Positions 24,907 to 37,020 of a stretch of 64,000 nucleotides of DNA are shown piece after piece. The number at the start of each line of letters is the position of its first letter. The stretch's first letter is position 1. Made by a program: the position numbers and the translations under genes. Source of the stretch: Epiperipatus broadwayi (lineage: Eukaryota > Onychophora > Udeonychophora > Euonychophora > Peripatidae); contig JAQFVV010006506.1 of assembly GCA_028023455.1 (NCBI GenBank), positions 64,001 through 128,000 of the forward strand. The letters are read 5' to 3'. The notes beneath the pieces were generated by a model, which saw only the letters and a list, made by a program, of their open reading frames with translations, ran no database searches and was not told the DNA's origin.

Positions 24907-26899
24907 GATGGCAGATACTGGGTTGGTATGTTTTTTTTAATAGCTTTTCGGAGGAACAATCTAATGGGGTTCCTCTGTAGTTTCCCGACTGCCTATCTCT
25001 ATATGGTCCATTTACCCTCATTTGATTTTGGTGTTTTGGTATATGAAATCTTTGGGGTCGTTGGCCAGAGATTATCATGGACTGGCATCTAGGGGATTCT
25101 ATTTTGCGCATCTTTTCTGGTGGTTCTTTGGGTACAAAGGTAAAATCGATGGTTGTCAGGAACCCTGCCAACTCTTCTATGACCCGTATTCTAAACCCCA
25201 TTTTGAGCTGTTGCACCCACATTGGCATGTTTTGCTGAATGACCCAGATCATCTGGGTATCTGTAAAGGGAAATGCCGTCAACGATCGAAGTCTGGCCAC
25301 CTGCCTCAAGAAAAACTGTGTATGAGTCTCCTTGACCACTAATCCATATCACTCCCTAAGGATAGAATGGTAAATTCCATCCTGGCATTCCTCACTCCAG
25401 AATGTTTTTAATAGAGCAGCTGAGTACTGCTCGAAAGTGTGTGGTCGTTCCACACAACAGTCCCACCATGATCTGGCATACCCCTGTAGGTAGTGGATAG
25501 CAAGGGTTACTTGGTCTACCACTGGGACTGCCTGAAATTGGAACAACTCACCCAGGCTTTCAATATGGGTCCTCGGGTTCTCTCCAGCCTCTCCCTTGAA
25601 ACTCTTTACTTGTATAAATTTAGAAAGGTATGTTTGAACCCCTGGTGTTGCCTCCGGTGGTCTCCTAAGACTTGGCCCCCCTAAATCTCCTGAGTTCTGA
25701 TAGCTCTTACAAAACATGGTAGTTTGCTCGTTATTGGTCACATGGGGACCCTGCACACTACCTTTCATCTCCTTAATGCTGGAAATATTTCCTACAGTTT
25801 CCTTAGGGTGGATCAAATGCCCAGTTAGGTCAATTTCCCCCTTGGCAGTTGTGGGCTTAAGCTCAAAGTCGATCCTAATAGGGTTTTGTTTGGCCTCTGA
25901 CGTCTCTAGTTTCCCACCCTTCACCTCTTCAATTTCTTTCTTTAGCTCCTGGAGAGCATTACTCGTCTTGCTCCTTTCTTGTATGGCCACATCATTGTTC
26001 TGTGCTACATTCTGCGTCAATTCAGAAATCTTATCTTGGATCTCTTCTCGCTCTTCTTGTAGCCTTTGTACCACCCTATCCTGTTCTTTCCATTTACTGG
26101 CCACATTCCCTTCAATTTTGCCAACCACCCCATCTACATATGTTCGCTGATGTTCAACCTTATCCTGGATATGTTCAACTTTTCCTCTGAGTGCCTGTAT
26201 AGTTCTACCAGTATCTTCTTTCTGTTCGTTCAGGAGCACCGTGAACTTATTTTGTATCTCCTCATGCTCCTGCTGGCAGTTTACCCCCAATTTCCCCAAC
26301 TCCTTCTGTAACTTCTCTATATTTTGATTATTTTCCTCCATTTTTCTGCCGAGGGTTTGCAAACCTTCCCCAATCTCCATTTTATGGGCTTGCAAACCTT
26401 CCCCAATCTCCATTTTATGGGCTTGCAAATCTTCCCTTATCTCCATTTTATGGGCATCCAGTTTCTCCCCCATTTTAAAACCCCATTCCTGTTGGACTGT
26501 CTCCATCATCATTTTCATCTGTAGCCAGAAGGTTGGTGACATATTTTGGCTTCCCTCCATGCCTTTCTCAGTTTTTAGCTTGTATATTTCCTTTTGAGAG
26601 GGTTCTCCCATGGCTGCTGACTCTTCCAAGCCCCTTCTTTCATCGGACTGGCTGGCACTCACTTCCCCTTCCTCTTCCGTGCTACTTTCACCTCCAACCA
26701 TCTCTTTTCCAGATCGCAAGGTAATCCCCCTGTACCTTTCCTTTTCTGCCTTGGCTACACTAAACATTTCGCTTGGTTCCCCTGGGATCATTAGACTCTC
26801 TGAAGGCCCATTTCCCATGTCTAAGTTTACATTGACTCCTTCCAATTCTTCTTCCCCACTTGCTCCTCTTATTGTTTCCTCCTCTGTACTGCTGTCCAT
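24896..26899 (-). pseudogene. Element C gag with coiled coil and 11-residue repeats
   Basis: The main frame 25349-26899 (516 codons) starts MDSSTEEETIRG and is strongly acidic at first. Residues about 125-330 are rich in Glu, Gln and Lys with heptad spacing, a likely coiled coil. Within it an 11-residue unit, AHKMEIGEGLQ, is repeated three times. The capsid-like region starts near residue 438 (FIQVKSFKGEAGENPRTH) and includes ARSWWDCCVERPHTF. A stop at 25349 separates it from frame 24896-25339, which continues gag (TQFFLRQVARLRSL) up to the protease. No CCHC knuckle is seen. Confidence 0.8.
26355..26485 (-). repeat. 33 bp tandem repeat coding for gag coiled-coil units
   Basis: Three copies start at 26355, 26388 and 26421 with a decayed fourth. 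Each is 33 bp, so the repeat keeps the reading frame and adds 11 residues per copy. The first two full copies are nearly identical, which suggests recent slippage. Confidence 0.9.
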
Positions 26900-28319
26900 A
26901 ATTGTTCAGCTTTGACTTCACCAATAACCGATAACACAAATTATTAATATTTTTTGTCAATGGTTATTTACTGACTCTCCCCCCAAAATGGCTCTCTCAC
27001 TCTCTAATTCCTAACTTTCAGACCACTGCATTCCTTTATTAACCTATCCTTACTACTGATCTCAATAACCACTGCCACTATCAAGTTTAAGCCCTGTTTA
27101 CATCTAACACACTCAAGTATTTTATAAAAAAAAATTTAAAAGTATATAGTAAAAGCATTTATGTAAAACAAAAAAATTTAAAAAAAAATTATATTACCAA
27201 TTGCACCTCCTTTCTTCCTTCACTGAAGCTGATCATTCCTAAGAAAAGACTTTAAAAAAAAATTTTTATGAAAAAAAAAATTTTGCTTTCTATGCCAGGT
27301 TTGATCTGAAGTACACGTATATATCTCCATTTTTTTAATCTACTTTGACCTTGCCTCTTTTTTTTTTGTTTCCTTGCTCATTCTCCAAACCAATCCAAAT
27401 TTTTATAATAAGTTTAAAGCGATAGAGCCCCTTTATGCAAACCCTTTTCTCTACCCCTGATGACAAAATTTATATGAGGATGACTATCAACCTATTCAAA
27501 TCACCCCCGGGCGCCAGTCACCAGTGAGCAAGAAAAACACCACATATATAACCTAAGATTCCAATTTCTATTATGTATGTGACACACCCAATATCTGGTT
27601 GACATATCCTGCATACATTCATGCTATATCTGAGCCAGAGACACTTTTAAAATTCTTTACTTAAAGTAAACAGTCTCAGTAAATAGACAAAAACAAAAAA
27701 AAATATAAAATTTATACACATATATATGGCTCATGTGTATATAGTCAAGAATACTCCTCCCATTGCAATACCATAATTAAAAAAAAATTACATATATTTT
27801 TCAACATATATCAATTCAGAGCCTGTATTCAGTTTAGGACCTGTATTCAGTGCAATGCTTTTATCAGTTCAGGGCATGTGAATTAACTAACTGGTTGTTC
27901 ATACTTAAGAGAAAAATTATACATATGCAAATGTTGTTAAAAAAATATTTCATGGAAAAAAAAATCTTTTATATATATCAACACCCACACACTCAGTTTA
28001 GGGTGTGTAACTAAGTTTGTCCATGCATGGCATTCATATTTGGAGAGAAAATATAATATAAATGCATATTCAAAAAAAAAAACATATATTCAATTTAGGG
28101 CCTATACCTGGTTCAAGACCATGTTCAGGGCCTATACTCAGTTCAGGGACATGAACATCAATTGAAGAAGCCCACTGACTTAAGCATCCATAATCAGTGA
28201 AAAAAAAATTACATAATCAGGAAAACAAAAATTTGTACTCATATATCTATATTTCAGGGTCGTGAAAATTAACTAGGCCCCACGGAAGGGCGTCCATAAT
28301 CGAGGAAAAAAAAAACCTA
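26900..28319 (-). other. Element C 5' leader with degenerate tandem units
   Basis: No gene is seen. From about 27820 to 28319, four or five loose units contain TTCAGTTCAGGG-type sequence followed by a poly-A run. Clear members start near 27826, 27858, 27995, 28138 and 28252. Two PBS-like sites lie here: TGGCGCCCGGGGGTGA (minus, 27501-27516, 617 bp from gag) and the one at 28276-28296 next to the LTR. The layout mirrors the leader of element A. Confidence 0.55.
28276..28296 (-). promoter_or_regulatory. Candidate primer-binding site of element C
   Basis: On the minus strand this reads TGGACGCCC followed by TTCCGTGGGGCC. It aligns to the tRNA-Lys site TGGCGCCCAACGTGGGGC with about two short insertions and two changes. 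It lies 23 nt from the LTR edge; the element A site is 24 nt away. The alternative at 27501-27516 begins with a perfect TGGCGCCC. Confidence 0.45.
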
Positions 28320-31300
28320 TGTAACAGTCAGATTTGTACACTCATGCAACAAAATTCAGAGCCCAAGCAAAATATACCAAAGCTGACCGTAGTGAGGTGG
28401 TTGAGACCTCTAATCCGACCAAACTCCAACTCATCTGCCAGTACTCCAAATTTAACACCTTATGAGTGACATTCCTGGGGCTACACTCAGTTCTCATTTA
28501 ACCGCGAACCGACATAGGACAGGGAGAAACACGAGACTTAAGGTCATTACTAACCTTACTAAATAAGTGATATATATATAACACTCAACACTCTATTAAT
28601 CTTAAATACTAGACATACACATATAGCATATAAACTCATTAAGAAATTGGAGTAATGAACTGTGACATTTAATAATATACTGTGGATTGGATAAAATACT
28701 ATGGATTGGATAAGATACTGTGGTTTGGTTTGATCTAGAGTCTGAGCAAGAAAGATATACAACAGTTTATATTTAAAAGGATTTATTAAAACAATAACAA
28801 ATGATCTAACACAAAATATCATAATGGCAGGGATTGTATAATCTTCACAAGGTATTCAATACAGGCAAGCATGTTACAATAGTTGGAACTGTTATCAAGT
28901 ACATCTGTTCCCTTTTAAACATATTACAATACATGTGTGTGTGAGTTATAGAGGTCATGCCTAATTATTTAAGATGCTCATCTTATGAATTTGACTTGCT
29001 TAAGTTAGAAGTTGACACTTTAGTAGAGATGATGATGAGTACAGCCAGTTTTAAAGGCTGTTATATATACTAATTAAATGAGCAACTAAATAAACTCAGA
29101 ATCATGCAGATTCAAACTGATATCCCAGATTCAAACTCCAGTCTAAAGCTGAATGATTAATTAATATGGGAAAAAGAACTGGTTACCATTAGGTCCACAT
29201 ATATGCGCTATGGCGCTATATAAAATATTAAAGAAATAAACTTGCAGTGCGAGTGTATGATTCTTCAAGAGTTTCAGCATCAAATGCTCGGTTTACTCTG
29301 AGACCAACGGTTTGCTGCTATTGATGTATGAACGTAAAGTTCAGGAAGTTGGATTGGCTTTATGGAAAAATCTGGGTCCTCACGCCCCCAGTTCTAATGA
29401 AGATAGCCATAACCCGAACTAAATAAAGGGGCGGTTTGTTACCGTGAACCCTTGTCAGAGGCAGCAAAACGTAACACATATGTGTACTATATAAAAACAC
29501 ACCCGCAATGCACGCAATATATATATAAAAGCAATAAGTATGCATATAATTAATTGCGCCTAAAACAGATAGCTTTTATCTGTCAAGCTAATTCAAAACA
29601 GTTCTTAAAATTAGCATTATAAGTATGCTAATAAAATGGGCTTAAACTATATAAAAATAATCTAGTTAAGATCCTGAATCTGCATATAAATATTCTTAAT
29701 TAAGGAGGGAAAGTATATTCGATGGGACTTAATACAAACATTAGCAAATATACTTTATCATCTCTAAACAATATATATATATATATATATCCCTTTCCAA
29801 CTAATAAATATCAATGGTTATAATATAAGATCGGTTAAGCAAATCTTAAAAAATATGATTTTACAATAATATATATATAACTATGATAATAACGAGTGGT
29901 TAGCGCATTCGTTTATTACCAATATTATAATTTCGAAACAATGATTTAATAAAATAAACAAGGCTTTTAAAATGTCTATGCGAAGATTACAATTATCTCC
30001 TTTATAAATTACTTACTTGCTTTCATTGTTTCAAAATCTGTGCATATTATCACATTAACATAACAAAATGCATTTAAACAAAATATTAAAATTACTGAAA
30101 TTAGGCAAGACCGTTAGTTGTAGGAATTGAAGAGAATAAATTTCGGACATTTAATGAGTATATAAAAAAAATATGAAATCTTTTAATTCATAAAAGATTT
30201 CAGCAGTTTATAAAATTAAGTAAGTGAGCTTTTTTTTCTTTTACATTATAGATAAAGTTACACAGACTGATAGTTTCGTTTTATAAGAGGAAAAATTGAA
30301 AGAGTTTTTATAATTTAGATAGAACATTCTTTTTAAAGTGTTTTAAGAATTTATAGATTAAAGTTCATACCACAGCTTCTTTTTAAAAATGATTACCATC
30401 TCTCTATGCCTCCTTGAGTGGACTTGAAGTGCATATCAATGATAGTGGTTGGAAAAGGGCGTCTGACAGTGTCATAATCTTCATTGGCCTTTCAGATAGG
30501 TTAAATTTCTTCATATTCTCCATGCAGGTTGCTGGAAAGTCTATTCAAAGGAATGTTTAGAGGAATTGAGAGTAGTCATCTGGCTTTCGAGGCAGTAAAT
30601 ATATTATTTTACTCGATCTTCTTTGGATTCTGGTCTCCACAACAATTTTCAGAAAACAAAACCAAAGAGAGTCTTTCAAAAAAAATCTGCAATATTTATA
30701 TTCCCTAGATCAAAAGCCAGCGACCATCTATTTTAAAACACAATTCAAACTTCTTCTAAGTTTTAGCCTTAGATCTCTTGATTCTTATTTTTTTTTTATC
30801 TTGTTGCCCAAACTTTTACTGGTTTGATCTGGGAAAAGAAATTTGTTACAATCGTAATGAATGATCTCTAGAACAATGTCAATAACCTTAGGGACTATCT
30901 GATCCCAACTGCAAATTATTCTAAATAAAAATCTGCGATATATATATTCCCGAGATCAAAAGCCAGTGACTATCTATTTTAAAGCTAAATTCAAAATTCT
31001 AAGTTTTACAGCAATCTGTCTTTTTTGATTCTAATCTCTCTTTTTTTTATCTTGTTTCCAAATTTTTTACTGGTTTGATCTGGAAAAGAAATTCATTACA
31101 ATCATAATGAATGAGCTCTAATTCAATGTCAATAACATCTGGACCATCTGATCTCACTTGCGAATTATTCTAAATAGTTTTATTACCAATCTGTGAATTT
31201 CGCATGTGATTTATAATTTACTTAAACCAAACTTGTTAAAGAATATTTAGCCACATTTTCTAAACAAAATAACCCTTATACAATATATTATTTATATAAA

Positions 31301-31477
31301 TGCTGCGATATATCCATACAAAAATTAATATCATTATCATTTACAGGTGCTTGTATGTGTGACAATAAACATATAATTGTTTGAATACATATAAAACTGT
31401 GACCACATATATAACTGTATAAATGAATATATCGCTGTGTGGATATATACCACTGTGTAAACACAATATATATATAT

Positions 31478-31550
<73 letters not shown>

Positions 31551-32011
31551 CTGTGTAAAGGCATATAACACTGTGTGTATACATATACACTTGTACTAAA
31601 GAGTGTTCAAAACCGGCATAGATGTGTCTTACAATCGTAATGAATGAGCTCTAAAACAATGTCAATAACCTAGGGACCATCTGATCTCACCTGCAAATTA
31701 TTCTACATAGTTTTATTACCAATCTGTGAATTTCGCATGTAATTTATAATTTACTTAAACCAAACTTGTTAAAGAATATTTAGCCACATTTTCTAAACAA
31801 AATAACCCTTATACAATATATTATTTATATAAATGCTGCGATATATCCATACAAAAATTAATATCATTATCATTTACAGGTGCTTGTATGTGTGACAATA
31901 AACATATAATTGCTTGAATACATATAAAACTGTGACCACATATATAACTGTATAAATGAATATATCACTGTGTGGATATATACCACAGTGTAAACATATA
32001 TATATATATAT
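28320..32011 (-). repeat. Element C 5' LTR, inner part
   Basis: This matches 17363 to about 21020 of the left LTR over its whole length, including the tandem duplication. It stops inside the second (TA)n tract, where element D begins. The continuation is at 39312-39520. Confidence 0.87.
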
Positions 32012-33792
32012 TGTAAATATCAATAGGTCGATATTTATATTTTAAAAATTTGTTATTTGTTATTAAAAAAAAAAATCTCTTTAAGTTGAAGTTTATATAT
32101 GAAATATTTAAATTTTTCTTTTATGTTTATTAAATATAGTTATTATTTGAAGTTATTATTTTATTTATATATATCGATAGTACATCATTATAAATATTTA
32201 ATTATTGAAATAAATAAGGACATATAAATTGTTGATTAAAAAAAAAAGTATTTTATTTGCAATGATTACTAAATGTAATAAATAATTATTTATGTATATT
32301 TTAAAAGATGTTAAATTTTCGATTTGATACTTTTTATATGTATACTTGATATTTTATTTTTATTTTGATGTTAATTGTTGTAAAAGAGAACATATATATA
32401 TAACATGAGTTTTAAAATAGCATCTGCTGGCATGAAACCACGCGACAATAATAAGGAAGCCATTATTAGGATTATTGCTTATTAAAAAATGGGATATAGA
32501 ACAAACAACTGAAGGATAGAATTTTATTACATTTTATTTCTTTAAAGTTTACCATTTTTAAAATACTGAAGTAACGTATATATATATATTTTGTAATAAA
32601 CATATAAATTATGACGGGGTAATAAGGATATATCGCAGCTAGGGCTGCATCATCATCATCGCTTTCATATATTCTAAAGCAATTTTTCAATGGAACAACT
32701 AAAAATTTCAACGTATAAATTTCATCGCGTCTGGAATTAAAAGCTGGCATAGCTATCTTAAATGTATTATCGTCAATTTAATTCTAATCCGGAAGTAATT
32801 GTAATTGAGGTACTGGATTTAACATTTTAATAAAATATGCATATATTCAAGAATTAATAATCTTCTTTAATGAAATCGTTTCGTCGTTCTTTTAATAGAA
32901 TGCATTCTAAAAATAAAAATAATAAAATATACAGATGAAAAAACTCATGGACTAAATTAATTCTTAAAAGGACAATTAACTAAGTGAACTTTTAAAAAGG
33001 TATTTAATAATTTTATATATATATGTGTGATGTGTGGATATACATTTTTGAGATTGATATATTTTTTTTTTTTTGTTTATTTTTTTTTTCATTGTAAAAT
33101 GTAACGTTTGTGAATGATCAATTTAAGCGTCTTATTCTATTATAACATTAAACGTATAACAGATGATGTTTAAGATAAATATTTAAATAATTTTAAAATC
33201 TGAAAATATAATTTATAAGTTGAGGTACTATATATTAATTATTATCTTTATATTATAACTATTAGGCAGAAATATGTCTTTATATATTCATTGTTTATAT
33301 TAATATTGAAACATTAATATTATTTAAAGTCAAACGATAACATAAAATAAAGATGTGCTATTTATTTTTATAAATAATGCCTTTGTAATTATTTAAAGAT
33401 CTCATTGATTAGTATGATTTTAGATTTGTTTTATATAAAGCTAGCTGGGAGGGCAATTTAAACAATTTATTAAAATATAATTGGAACAAGTTTGTTTTTC
33501 TTCATTCTTTAATATAAATGGAATAACTCATATACATTCCATTATATTTAACTTGCTTAATTATGAGCTACCATATAGTTTCCATTGCATTATTTATATA
33601 ACCGGGATAATTTTGTCTTTCTTCAATTTAAATGGAATATAGCAAGTACGATCCATTACATTTGGCTTACCCAAACATGGGCTACCTTAAGTTCCATTAC
33701 ATTTGGAGCATCCAAGTGAGGCTCTGAATTATAGGTTCCATTACATTTGGCTAGTCCAATCGTGGGGCTGCTACATATACGTTTCCATTACA
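32012..33792 (+). repeat. Element D 5' LTR
   Basis: This 1781 bp LTR has TG...CA ends. Its 3' part contains repeated TTCCATTACATTTGG units. A minus-strand 92-codon frame (32472-32750, MPAFNSRRDEIYTLKF...) is present identically in the other LTR at 37992-38270; it may be chance or captured sequence. Confidence 0.92.
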
Positions 33793-33812
33793 TTTGGCGC
33801 AACAACTAGGGC
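33652..33812 (+). repeat. Tandem copies of the LTR-end/PBS junction
   Basis: CCATTACATTTGG occurs with starts near 33653, 33694, 33738 and 33784 (spacing about 41-46 bp), and a GGGCT or similar string follows each time. The fourth copy is the real LTR/PBS junction: the LTR ends at ...CCATTACA and the PBS starts TGG two bases later. Weaker copies begin near 33537 and 33581. Confidence 0.8.
33795..33812 (+). promoter_or_regulatory. Element D primer-binding site
   Basis: It reads TGGCGCAACAACTAGGGC, 2 nt after the LTR end. Compared with the element B site (TGGCGTCCCAACTAAGGC plus one base), 15 of 19 positions agree. Both look like altered tRNA-Lys sites. Confidence 0.75.
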
Positions 33813-35520
33813 TAGAAATAAGCTAATTAGGGCTTGAAATACCCCACATACTTGAGATTAAGATGTCTAGTATATATATTAATATGAGATGTATAGTTTA
33901 AAGAAAGAGAAGCATTTTTGTGTGTTTAATTTTTTTTTATATAAATGGAAATATTTTAGCCTTATGTTTAGATGGTGATGGTTAATATTATTGTATTTTT
34001 TTTTAGTGATGAAAGATAAATATAGTCATGAAGCAGTTTAATTTCAATTTAAAAAGTATATTGATGGTGTTGAATTATAGTATAATAATTTTGTACATAT
34101 TTGGAAAGTTTGAGTTGTAGAAAATCTATAATTTTGAAGGTTGGATGGGATATTTGATTGTTGGAGTTTGGTTGGTTCTGTTGCAGGTATTGATGTTGAG
34201 TGGGGAATTTTGGTCGTCTTGAGGATGTGTATGCATTCATGTCACTTGTGATTGATTAGTCTCATTCATTGCTCCAACCCAAATCTTGATGTTTATTATT
34301 ATTTATCATGAAGCAGTTAACAGTAGTCCTGCCATGATTTTATCTTTAAAACTCCAGAGAGAGTAAGATATAATTATTTTAATATAAGTATAATATTTGC
34401 CTCTAAGTCTCCCAAAGATGAGCAAGGAAATATTTATAAATAATAGCCCCTAAGACTTAAATATAAGCAGGGTAGTGTAATGGTGTTCTAAGAAAAATTA
34501 TTATGGGTTGTAGTAGATAGGATAGAATGAAATGTGATAGTCATCTAAGTGTTCATGAAACATTGTATGCTTTGGGAGTAATGATTGAATTCTTTTATCT
34601 ACATCAAAGTTGTGAAGTGCTAATCAATCTTTTGGTTGTCAATATCTGTCGGATCTTTGGAGGAATAGATAAGTATATAACTTAAATATATAACACCAAA
34701 CTTAAGAGTTTGATTAATTGATTATTGTTTGTAACAAATAATCTATTACATTGATTATCAATTAGGGTTTGAAAACAAACATATCGATGTTTTATTTTTT
34801 TTTTTGTAAGTGACTTTTAAACATGAAATTCAATTAGTGAATATTTGTTAGTAGTAAACTGCATTAGTACAATTTTAGTAAAATATTTCGAGCACAAAAG
34901 TTAATAATAAGTGAAGTGAATATTTTTTTTTTATGTGTATAAAATGGTATTAAGTATTAAAGTCCAGAAAATTTATAGGTATCGATTTAAGTATTTTATA
35001 TTTAACTACCATTATTTTGAATGAGAAAGTTGTCTCACTATATTATCAAATTAGTTATTTTAAGGCATGTGAACATTTAGTTGTAGTTTAAATATTTCAA
35101 GGTTATATTGAATTTGATATGAAGTATCCACATTTTAATATAGTATAAGTGTAGAATATTTATTATCATTAAATATAAATAAATGTTATTTAGTGATATC
35201 AGTTGTTACTCTCTGCATATATATATATTTTAGAGAAATTTGTTGATGTTATGGTGATAGATAAGATTTATTTTTTTTTTTAAGCCAAGAAGTTCATGAG
35301 TTCAAATAAGTAAAATTTAGATTGTCAGATAGCTATTATATATTATAAGATTAAAAAGGCTTGTATTTTTAGTTAAAAAATTGCTTGTTGGAATAATGAT
35401 TGGAGATGGTGAGCCCTTGATCTGTGATAGTTACTATATAGAAATAAAATATATATATATATATATATATATATCTTAGATTTTATTTTATGAGTATATA
35501 ATATTGTATTATTAATAATA
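33813..35520 (+). other. Element D untranslated leader
   Basis: About 1.7 kb of AT-rich sequence between PBS and the first ORF. I see no coding frame of note. A short (TA)n lies at about 35450-35474. In non-autonomous elements such a leader often holds the packaging signal, but nothing here shows that directly. Confidence 0.55.
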
Positions 35521-36852
35521 ATGGATAACAATAGTAATAAAATGCCAGTTAGTGGTAATTTTGATATGAGGAATTTTGTGAAAAAACTGGAGGCTATGAT
35601 GAACACATATTTTGAGAGACTAGAGTCTAAATATGATGAACTTAGAGCTGAGATGAAAACAAATTCTGAGAGACTAGAGTCTCAATATGATAAACTAGAG
35701 GCTATGATAAAAACCAACTCTAATGAATCAAAAGATCTTAAAGCTGAGATGAAAATAAACTCTAATGAATTAAAAGATGAACTTAGAGCTGAGATAAAAA
35801 CCAATCATGAGAAACTGATGAACGCATTAACAAGCAACTCTGATGAATTTAAAGCTGGGTTGAAAACCAATGCTGATGATCTTTCTAAAGAATTAAAAGT
35901 TGCATCAAAAACTCTGGTAGATGATAGTGTTACGAGTATAGACACAAAAGTTGATGAAGAACTGAAAGAATTAAATGTGTCTGACAAAATCTGTAGTAAA
36001 AATCTTGAATTAGTTGATGAAAATTTTGAAGAATACAAAGAACCCATTGAAGTGATTAGTAAAAATATAAAAGAAAATGAAGAGGATGTTAAAATGGTTG
36101 ATAAAGATAATGAATTATATGGTAAAATTTTAAAAGAACCTCAAGAGTCTTTTGAATTAATTTATAATGATAATGTAAGAGAGAGTAAGTTGTTTGAAGA
36201 AGTAGTTGAAAGAAAGACTATAAAGAAACCTAAAATTTTTGATGAATACTATAGTAAGGATAAAAGAATTGATGAATCTGTAGAAATAAAATTAAATTCT
36301 TTAGGTGAAAAATATCTAAAGTTATTAGACAATGAATTACTAAAGATTACGGATAATACCAGTAATAAATTTAAAGATAAAATGCAAAATCTAGTTCAAA
36401 AATGTACCATTAATTGTGGAAACGTTTATACAAAAATTAATATTTACAAAGAAATATTCTTTACAAGAATTAACAATATAATATGTAATGTAAATTTTAT
36501 GGAAGTAGAAATTGATCCAAATGGAGATTTAGGCAAAGTCAAAATAAAACTTAAATTCAGAAGTAAAGAGAAAATTAAAATAGATTTTCTTGAGATAATT
36601 TATACCAGTAAAAATATGAAGAAAATTAAAGTAAAATTCAAAGAAATGAGTAGAGATAAGTTTAAAATAAATTATCTTAAAAGAAGTATAGATTTTATGA
36701 AAGATATTGGAAAAGCTAAAGTTAAACTTAAAGTTATAGATAGAAAGATAAATAATAAAGATTTTCTTCAAGAAAATATAACTAAGGAAAGAAATTTAAG
36801 TAAACCTAAAGTTAAACTGAAAATAATTAATATAATAATGTTATTGTTGTAA
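35521..36852 (+). CDS. Element D ORF1: Lys/Glu-rich coiled-coil protein, possible gag-derived
   Basis: The 443-codon frame is open throughout in very AT-rich DNA. Residues about 18-130 consist of near-repeats of 15-18 residues such as LRAEMKTNSERLESQYD and LKAEMKINSNELKDE, typical of a coiled coil. The middle is acidic and Lys-rich. Residues 337-436 form about four basic units of 29-30 residues, starting LGKVKIKLKF, MKKIKVKFKE, IGKAKVKLKV and SKPKVKLKII. There is no protease, zinc knuckle, RT or integrase motif. A coiled-coil N-terminus also occurs in the gag of A and C, so a gag-like or RNA-binding role is a guess. I do not recognise the family. The ATG at 35521 is the first of the frame. 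Confidence 0.65.
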   Translation: MDNNSNKMPVSGNFDMRNFVKKLEAMMNTYFERLESKYDELRAEMKTNSERLESQYDKLEAMIKTNSNESKDLKAEMKINSNELKDELRAEIKTNHEKLMNALTSNSDEFKAGLKTNADDLSKELKVASKTLVDDSVTSIDTKVDEELKELNVSDKICSKNLELVDENFEEYKEPIEVISKNIKENEEDVKMVDKDNELYGKILKEPQESFELIYNDNVRESKLFEEVVERKTIKKPKIFDEYYSKDKRIDESVEIKLNSLGEKYLKLLDNELLKITDNTSNKFKDKMQNLVQKCTINCGNVYTKINIYKEIFFTRINNIICNVNFMEVEIDPNGDLGKVKIKLKFRSKEKIKIDFLEIIYTSKNMKKIKVKFKEMSRDKFKINYLKRSIDFMKDIGKAKVKLKVIDRKINNKDFLQENITKERNLSKPKVKLKIINIIMLLL

Positions 36853-36858
36853 AACAAA

Positions 36859-37020
36859 ATGATTTTCAAGAGTTCTTTAATGTTGAAATTATATCACACT
36901 GATTTGCGATTTTTAAAGGATTATTTAGAAAATTTGAATGAATACCATTCAAAATTATCCAGAGAATTGTTTTTAATTGAACCTAGAATAAGTAAAATAA
37001 AGACTTACTCAAGTCGATGA
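36859..37020 (+). CDS. Element D small ORF2 (53 codons)
   Basis: It begins 6 nt after the ORF1 stop with MIFKSSLMLKLYHTD and ends TYSSR. It is rich in Leu, Glu and Lys and looks helical. Its stop overlaps the next ATG as ATGA. It may be a separate peptide, or one half of a longer protein cut by a frameshift from the following ORF. No family is recognised. Confidence 0.4.
   Translation: MIFKSSLMLKLYHTDLRFLKDYLENLNEYHSKLSRELFLIEPRISKIKTYSSR

Noticed and set aside
28301-28330. Reading the element C LTR as plus-strand, with GAGGAAAAAAAAAA as a PPT before TGTAACAG
   Set aside because: The coding region is on the minus strand and a good PPT (GGGGAAA) sits at the other edge of the left LTR. No TGG site follows the plus-strand LTR end.
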